This document shows positions 59,492 through 64,000 of a stretch of 64,000 nucleotides of DNA, piece after piece. A model generated the notes under the pieces. It saw nothing but the letters and a program-made list of their open reading frames with translations. It was not told the DNA's origin and did not search any database. Each line of letters opens with the position of its first letter. The first letter of the stretch is position 1. The DNA lies in assembly GCA_963667715.1 (NCBI GenBank), contig OY763926.1, positions 1,488,001 to 1,552,000 of the forward strand. Reading direction: 5' to 3'. Both the position numbers and the translations under genes were made by a program. The stretch comes from JAFGDI01 sp963667715. GTDB lineage: Bacteria > Planctomycetota > Phycisphaerae > Sedimentisphaerales > SM23-30.

Positions 59492-60508
59492 ATGATTATT
59501 AAAACTAAAGCTTATCCGCGGGCCGGTCTGATCGGTAATCCATCTGACGGCTATTTTGGTAAAACCATTTCTTTTTCTTTCAGCAATTATGCCGCTGAAG
59601 TGGTCCTTTACGAGAGCCCTGAGCTTGAGATCATGCCCTGTCAGAAGGATCAGTCGGTTTTCGGCAGTATCCATGCACTGGTAAATGATGTAGAGCTTCA
59701 CGGCTACTACGGCGGCATAAGACTGCTTAAGGCTACCATAAAGAAATTCTTCGATTATTGCCGTGAGAACCAGATCGTGCTCCATAGTAGTAATTTCACT
59801 ATCAGGTATAAGTCTAATATCCCTCATGGTGTTGGCCTGGCGGGCTCTAGTGCTATTATTACCGCTTGTATGCGGGCTCTTATGGCCTTCTACGGCGTAA
59901 CTATACCAAAGCCCGTACAAGCAGGTCTAATCCTCTCTGCGGAAAAGGAAGAGCTCCATATTGCCGCTGGGCTTCAGGATCGTGTTATTCAGGTTTATGA
60001 AGGTATGGTGCATATGGACTTCGCCGAGGATATTATGGCTACCAGGGGCTGCGGAAATTACGAATATCTGGACTATAAACTGCTGCCGCCTGTTTATATC
60101 GCCTATCAGGAAGATCTTTCTGAGGTCTCTGACGTATTCCATAATAATATTAGAGATCGGTTCAACCGAAAAGAAAAGCTGGTGGTTGACGCCATGAAAT
60201 ATTGGGCCGAGATAACCGATAAGTTCAAGGATGCTCTCATCGCTGGCCAGGTCAACAAGCTGGGCCCGTTACTTGACGCAAACTTCGATATGAGAAAGAA
60301 AGTTTACCAGATCAGTAAGGCCAATCTTGAAATGATCGATACCGCCAGAAGCTGCGGCTGTAGTGCAAAATTCACCGGCTCCGGCGGAGCGATCGTCGGC
60401 ACTTACAACGATGCCAAAGATTTCGATAAACTCAAAAAGTCAATGAAGAAAATTGGGGTAAACGTTATCAAACCAAGATTTGTCGCCCCTGACAGAAAAG
60501 AAAAGTAA
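59492..60508 (+). CDS. Plant-type glucuronokinase (GHMP kinase)
   Basis: 338 aa. AYPRAGLIGNPSDGYFGKTISFS (residues 6-28), ELHGYYGGIRLLKATIKKF, the GHMP ATP loop NIPHGVGLAGSSAI, LSAEKEELHIAAGLQDRVIQVYEGMVHMDF and the C-terminal AKFTGSGGAIVG match plant glucuronokinase along its length as I know it. That enzyme phosphorylates D-glucuronate at C1. The next gene, 13 bases on, is a UDP-sugar pyrophosphorylase, so the two could convert glucuronate to UDP-glucuronate. Start: ATG 59492; a start at 59408 would cover a repeat palindrome and has no homology. Other sugar-1-kinases cannot be fully excluded. Confidence 0.85.
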   Translation: MIIKTKAYPRAGLIGNPSDGYFGKTISFSFSNYAAEVVLYESPELEIMPCQKDQSVFGSIHALVNDVELHGYYGGIRLLKATIKKFFDYCRENQIVLHSSNFTIRYKSNIPHGVGLAGSSAIITACMRALMAFYGVTIPKPVQAGLILSAEKEELHIAAGLQDRVIQVYEGMVHMDFAEDIMATRGCGNYEYLDYKLLPPVYIAYQEDLSEVSDVFHNNIRDRFNRKEKLVVDAMKYWAEITDKFKDALIAGQVNKLGPLLDANFDMRKKVYQISKANLEMIDTARSCGCSAKFTGSGGAIVGTYNDAKDFDKLKKSMKKIGVNVIKPRFVAPDRKEK

Positions 60509-60521
60509 TCAGGAATATATT

Positions 60522-61388
60522 ATGATAAAGAAAGCTGTAATTCCAGCCGCTGGCTTTGGTACTCGTTTCCTGCCCGCCACAAAATCATCGCCTAAAGAGA
60601 TGCTGCCCATTGTTGATACTCCTGTTATCCAATATGTAGTTGAAGAAGCGGTCGCCGCTGGCATAACTGATATTATTATGGTCATCGGTTCCGGTAAAAG
60701 GGCGATCGAGGAACATTTTGATCGTAGTTTTATGCTCGAAGACCGCCTACAGGCCAAAGGGGACGATCAGACATTAGACATGCTCAGAAATATCTCTGAT
60801 ATGGCTGATATCCATTTCGTCTGGCAGAAAGAGCAGAAAGGGCTCGGCGATGCCGTCTATTGTGCCAGACATCATATCAACGGCGAGCCTTTTATGGTAC
60901 TCCTCGGCGATACCGTTATGGATGCCCTAGTCCCTGCCGCCGCTCAGCTGCAAGCGGTATATAGCCGCTATCAGGCTCCGGTTACCTTGCTGGAGGAAGT
61001 TGACCGGTCAAAAGTCAGCCGCTACGGCGTAATGGACGGCTTTGAAGTTGAAACTGATATTTTCAAAGTCAGCGATTTTATCGAAAAGCCTTCTATTGAA
61101 GAAGCTCCGTCAAATCTCGTTGTTGCCAGTCGATATATATTTACCGCCGATATCTTTGATTATCTGGCTAAAACCCCTCCGGGCAAAGGTAACGAGATCC
61201 AGCTTACCGACGCTATGAGAATGATGGTAAAAGACAGAGCCATGTACGGCTGTCGTCTGGACGGAAAACGCTGTGATATCGGTAATAAGGAAGGTTTCGT
61301 AAAGACCAATATAGAGTTCGCCCTCAAACGCAGCGACATGAACGAAGACCTGAAAGCATACATAAAAAAACTGGCAGAGACCCTATAA
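60522..61388 (+). CDS. galU: UTP-glucose-1-phosphate (or glucuronate-1-phosphate) uridylyltransferase
   Basis: 288 aa from ATG 60522, with AGGAA 8 bases upstream. VIPAAGFGTRFLPATKSSPKEMLPIVDTP (residues 6-34) is the nucleotide-binding motif of GalU-type pyrophosphorylases. FVWQKEQKGLGDAVYCA, FMVLLGDTVMD, FIEKPSIEEAPSNLVVASRYIF and KRCDIGNKEGFVKTN complete the fold. True GalU makes UDP-glucose; linkage to the kinase raises the alternative that it prefers glucuronate-1-phosphate. The last codons contain the terminator of the opposing gene. Confidence 0.9.
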   Translation: MIKKAVIPAAGFGTRFLPATKSSPKEMLPIVDTPVIQYVVEEAVAAGITDIIMVIGSGKRAIEEHFDRSFMLEDRLQAKGDDQTLDMLRNISDMADIHFVWQKEQKGLGDAVYCARHHINGEPFMVLLGDTVMDALVPAAAQLQAVYSRYQAPVTLLEEVDRSKVSRYGVMDGFEVETDIFKVSDFIEKPSIEEAPSNLVVASRYIFTADIFDYLAKTPPGKGNEIQLTDAMRMMVKDRAMYGCRLDGKRCDIGNKEGFVKTNIEFALKRSDMNEDLKAYIKKLAETL

Positions 61389-61397
61389 CTCTGCCAG
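61363..61397 (-). terminator. Terminator of the esterase gene inside the 3' end of galU
   Basis: On the minus strand CTGGCAGAG / CTCTGCCAG is followed by TTTTTTTATG. The hairpin (61371-61397) lies across the galU stop codon and its T-run within the AAA-Lys codons of galU. Confidence 0.8.
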
Positions 61398-61415
61398 CTT
61401 CTTATCTTATTCTTC

Positions 61416-61445
61416 GCACTTTGCACTTTGCACTTCTGCACTTCC
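61416..61445. repeat. GCACTTT tandem tract
   Basis: GCACTTTGCACTTTGCACTTCTGCACTTCC, four imperfect 7-base units that run to the stop of the esterase gene. Confidence 0.7.
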
Positions 61446-62962
61446 TACCTTATCTCAAACGTCGAACATGGCCAGCTGTCAGTCCTGAACGAACACGCCG
61501 GCAGACCTTTGCTGTTGAACAGATTGGGCGATACCCCATTATGCCAGGCAAAGCGTACCGCAACAGGTTCATTAACCTTATCACATGTCACTATTACTTG
61601 TGCTCCATCTATTATCGCTTTTGCCGGGTAAAACACTTTATCATTACCAGCTATTTCAAATTCCCTGAGCTCGCCCTCAGCTTTCAGACCATAGTTAACA
61701 CTGTCAAAGCTGATTATCGCCTTATTACCTTTTATCTCCACATCTTTATACATAGGCCCGTAACAGCAAATATTCTCATAGCCATAGGTTTCGCTTAAAG
61801 CCAGATCTGCCAGCCTGCGACCCACAGTCTGCTTATTCTTCGGATGGACATTGTTTAGGTTACCCACATCACTTATTATCGCTAGTCCGGTATTAGCCAG
61901 CTCCAAAGCAGCCTTCTGCGATTCCTGTAGCTCTGGGCACGTTGTCGCTTGCGGGTTGCTATAGTTATACGGCGGCAGCTGCACTATATAAAATGGAAAT
62001 TCATAACCCCATTCCTCCCGCCAGTTATTGATCAGTTCCCTGATCAGCTCTGCATATTGATATGCTCTCGGCACATTCGTCTCACCCTGATACCAGATTG
62101 CACCTTTTATATGATAGTTAATTATCGGGTACAGCATAGAATTAAACAAATAGCCGCTGCGATGCTGCATTCTCAGGTTATCTGGATATCGGGGCTTTTT
62201 AAGCGATGGCTTTTCCTTGCGTGCTTCCTGCCAGTCGCTAATAACCGTTGCAAACTCCGCTTCCAGCTCCGGCCGTCTCGCCAGAAAGTCCAAATCTCGT
62301 TCGTATATAGGTTTTAGCTCTGGATTATTAGCAATAACCTCTGTCCGTACCCACGCCTCAGCTGGTGTGCCGCCATATGCACTGGTTATTATTCCAATCG
62401 GAACGTTTAGTCGCTCTTGTAGCTCTCGCCCGTAAAAATAGCCAACCGCAGAACATCTTTTCGCTGTCTGTGGTGTACATTCCTCCCATTTATACCTCAG
62501 ATCCTTCAGTGGCTTTGCCGATTCTGACCGTGGCACATACAGCAGGCGTATCTCCGGCTGATCGGCCGTTGCGACCTCTTCTTCATGGTTCAAGGTCTGC
62601 TGGAGTTCCCATTGCATATTACTCTGGCCCGAACATAGCCACACTTCTCCCAGCAGCACGTTTTTTAGGGTAATTTCATTATTGCCACTAATATCAATAT
62701 TAAAGCTTCTACCGTCTGTCGCCGGCGTAGTAAGAAATACTACCCATTCTCCATTCTCGTCAGCTGTGGTATCATACTTCATAAGCGTCCAGGCTGGCTT
62801 TACCGCAACCTTTTCTCCCGGCTCTGCCCAGCCCCAGAATTTAACCTGTGCTTTCTGCTGTAGAACCATATTATCAGATAAACAACCCGGCAGCTTAACA
62901 TCTCCCAAAAGCGAACTGGCAAGCATAACGGCTAATATCACGGCACTAAGTACTTTTCTCAT
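61445..62962 (-). CDS. Secreted sialate O-acetylesterase-like (SASA) carbohydrate esterase
   Basis: 505 aa with signal peptide (about 1-20). An N-terminal beta-sandwich (LKNVLLGEVWLCSGQSNMQW; catalytic Ser114 in GQSNMQ) and a central region GIITSAYGGTPAEAWVR and GAIWYQGETNVPRAYQYAEL carry SGNH blocks; the late VGNLNNVHPKNKQTVGRRLADLAL holds the catalytic Asp/His. Deacetylates sugars in polysaccharides (family knowledge). Follows the GH28 gene on the same strand (118-bp gap with repeats), so the pair probably attacks acetylated pectin (inference). ATG 62962. Confidence 0.88.
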   Translation of the reverse strand: MRKVLSAVILAVMLASSLLGDVKLPGCLSDNMVLQQKAQVKFWGWAEPGEKVAVKPAWTLMKYDTTADENGEWVVFLTTPATDGRSFNIDISGNNEITLKNVLLGEVWLCSGQSNMQWELQQTLNHEEEVATADQPEIRLLYVPRSESAKPLKDLRYKWEECTPQTAKRCSAVGYFYGRELQERLNVPIGIITSAYGGTPAEAWVRTEVIANNPELKPIYERDLDFLARRPELEAEFATVISDWQEARKEKPSLKKPRYPDNLRMQHRSGYLFNSMLYPIINYHIKGAIWYQGETNVPRAYQYAELIRELINNWREEWGYEFPFYIVQLPPYNYSNPQATTCPELQESQKAALELANTGLAIISDVGNLNNVHPKNKQTVGRRLADLALSETYGYENICCYGPMYKDVEIKGNKAIISFDSVNYGLKAEGELREFEIAGNDKVFYPAKAIIDGAQVIVTCDKVNEPVAVRFAWHNGVSPNLFNSKGLPACSFRTDSWPCSTFEIR

Positions 62963-63000
62963 TTACATCTGTCCTCATATCTATAATTAGTTATATCGTA

Positions 63001-63080
63001 CTATCTAATTCCTAATTCCTAACTTCTAATTCCTAACTTCTAATTCCTAACTTCTAATTCCTAACTTCTAACTTCTAACT
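63001..63080. repeat. CTAATTCCTAACTT tandem tract
   Basis: At least eight imperfect units CTAATTCCTAACTT in tandem, filling the gap between the GH28 stop and the esterase start. Confidence 0.8.
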
Positions 63081-64000
63081 CTACCCTTTCCCCGTTTGCC
63101 AATCCTTCTCATCTACTAGCGGAGCGTCAGATTTATTACCATTTATTGTAACATTATCATAAATAATACCGTCAACATTACCCATATTAAAGCGATTGAT
63201 ATCTGGCCGGATATTTACATCTTGCAGCTTAATATTCGAGATCACATCTCCTTTATTACCACGCAGATCACCTATAGACTCACACTGAATATCTATATTT
63301 CTCAGTATCAGGTTATTGACATACGAAGCAGGGGGCTCTTTACCTTCTGTATCATAAAACTGCGTCCAAGGCTTAACATCGAACAGCACCTTCACATTTT
63401 TACCCCTGATATTCTCATATATGATATTCTCATACCGTTGCGGCGTATCTGGCCGGAGCTTTAATCTCACCAGCCTGTTACCGCCTTCTACCCAGCAGTT
63501 GCGTACTATAATATTACGTACCAGTGTCGCCTCACTGCCTATCGTCACCACACCATGCCCGCGCCCAAACGTACAATTTTCTACCAGCACATTTTCTACC
63601 GGACTGTTTACCGGATCGCTATCAGCTTCCGGCCCTTTACCGCATTTTATTGCGATACAATCATCATTAACCGATATCTTACACCCGCGAACTGATACAT
63701 TCTGGCAGCTGTCGATATCGATCCCGTCTGTACTCGGGGCCGGCACCGGCTCAAACTGTGACGATATATCCAGGTTCTGTATAGTAGGAAAATTACACTT
63801 GAATATATGCAATGTCCAGAAACCAGAATCCTTCAGGGTAATATCTTCTATAAGTATATGGTCAGAATTATTAATATAGAACATTCTTGGCCGGTGTACT
63901 TCCAGGTTTGTGCAATTCTTATTCTCCGCTCGTCTCTGCCAGAAAGCCTTCCAGTATTTCAAGCCGTTACCGTTTACCTCTCCCTCACCGTATACATGAA
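63081..64000 (-). CDS. GH28 polygalacturonase-like enzyme (N-terminus beyond window)
   Basis: The reading frame runs open through the right window edge; the first visible residues are HVYGEGEVNGNGLKYW, the GH28 'GxGxxdGnG..WW' strand. The right-handed beta-helix has all four family motifs: STDGIDID (Asp), NDDCIAIK (Asp-Asp pair), GRGHGVVTIGSE (GHG), and RLKLRP (Arg-x-Lys). The visible part is about 305 aa; a signal peptide is expected upstream. Cleaves polygalacturonan or related uronic-acid polymers. First gene of an operon with the esterase at 61445. The C-terminus WQTGKG is complete. Confidence 0.9.
   Translation of the reverse strand, partial: HVYGEGEVNGNGLKYWKAFWQRRAENKNCTNLEVHRPRMFYINNSDHILIEDITLKDSGFWTLHIFKCNFPTIQNLDISSQFEPVPAPSTDGIDIDSCQNVSVRGCKISVNDDCIAIKCGKGPEADSDPVNSPVENVLVENCTFGRGHGVVTIGSEATLVRNIIVRNCWVEGGNRLVRLKLRPDTPQRYENIIYENIRGKNVKVLFDVKPWTQFYDTEGKEPPASYVNNLILRNIDIQCESIGDLRGNKGDVISNIKLQDVNIRPDINRFNMGNVDGIIYDNVTINGNKSDAPLVDEKDWQTGKG

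Overview
The window looks like a chromosomal segment of an anaerobic, polysaccharide-degrading planctomycete of the Phycisphaerae type (inference). The evidence is secreted giant proteins with GLUG, LamG and dockerin-like modules, a DUF7901-type secreted protein, an S1 sulfatase, a GH51 arabinofuranosidase, a GH28 polygalacturonase, a sialate O-acetylesterase-like enzyme, SpoVG with an inserted zinc ribbon, and a tiny zinc-ribbon protein. Coding density is moderate. Intergenic regions are AT-rich and full of short tandem repeats, palindromes and small interspersed repeats. I see no rRNA, tRNA, CRISPR array, complete insertion sequence or prophage.

Layout. 1-6 kb: the tail of a lamin-tail-domain protein, a sulfatase, a secreted GH51 and an SGNH-LamG esterase. 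6-15 kb: housekeeping and orphan genes (trmB, isochorismatase-like, DUF7901/dockerin, truA, HI0933-like flavoprotein, family 4 uracil-DNA glycosylase, hslU without hslV). 15-30 kb: a catabolic island with deoR and a fused E1 on the minus strand, diverging from E2, E3, a PHP-like protein, a SrlD-like SDR, a long MDR dehydrogenase, a second SDR, a class II aldolase and a URO-D-like protein. 30-38 kb: cheW, then a TetR-controlled tripartite RND efflux operon. 38-45 kb: purC, an M42-type peptidase, a zinc-ribbon protein, ispE-spoVG, and a substrate-binding protein next to a chemoreceptor. 45-59 kb: two GLUG proteins (1137 and 2051 aa) flanking an orphan ABC-2 permease, ribBA and a small membrane protein. 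59-64 kb: a plant-type glucuronokinase with a UDP-sugar pyrophosphorylase, then an esterase and a GH28 enzyme.

How the genes may work together. The secreted enzymes at both ends suggest attack on pectin-like or sulfated plant or algal glycans. The glucuronokinase and pyrophosphorylase could salvage free glucuronate to UDP-glucuronate. The 15-30 kb island has its own DeoR-type regulator and a complete 2-oxoacid dehydrogenase complex, plus polyol/sugar dehydrogenases and an aldolase. It reads as a self-contained pathway from a sugar or polyol to an acyl-CoA with no assignable substrate, and is the best candidate here for an undescribed system. Its oddities are an E2 whose first lipoyl domain lacks the lysine, an MDR enzyme with an apparently doubled nucleotide-binding region, and an SDR carrying what may be a remnant of an aldolase fusion.

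Non-coding structure. Two copies of a ~170 bp hairpin-forming MITE-like element differ mainly at the hairpin tip. Other repeats include a family of AAACTGACC palindromes joined to CTAA-rich tracts upstream of genes, a small CCCGATGTACATCGGG-like palindrome at four places, and a tandem 14-mer copied from the 3' end of purC.
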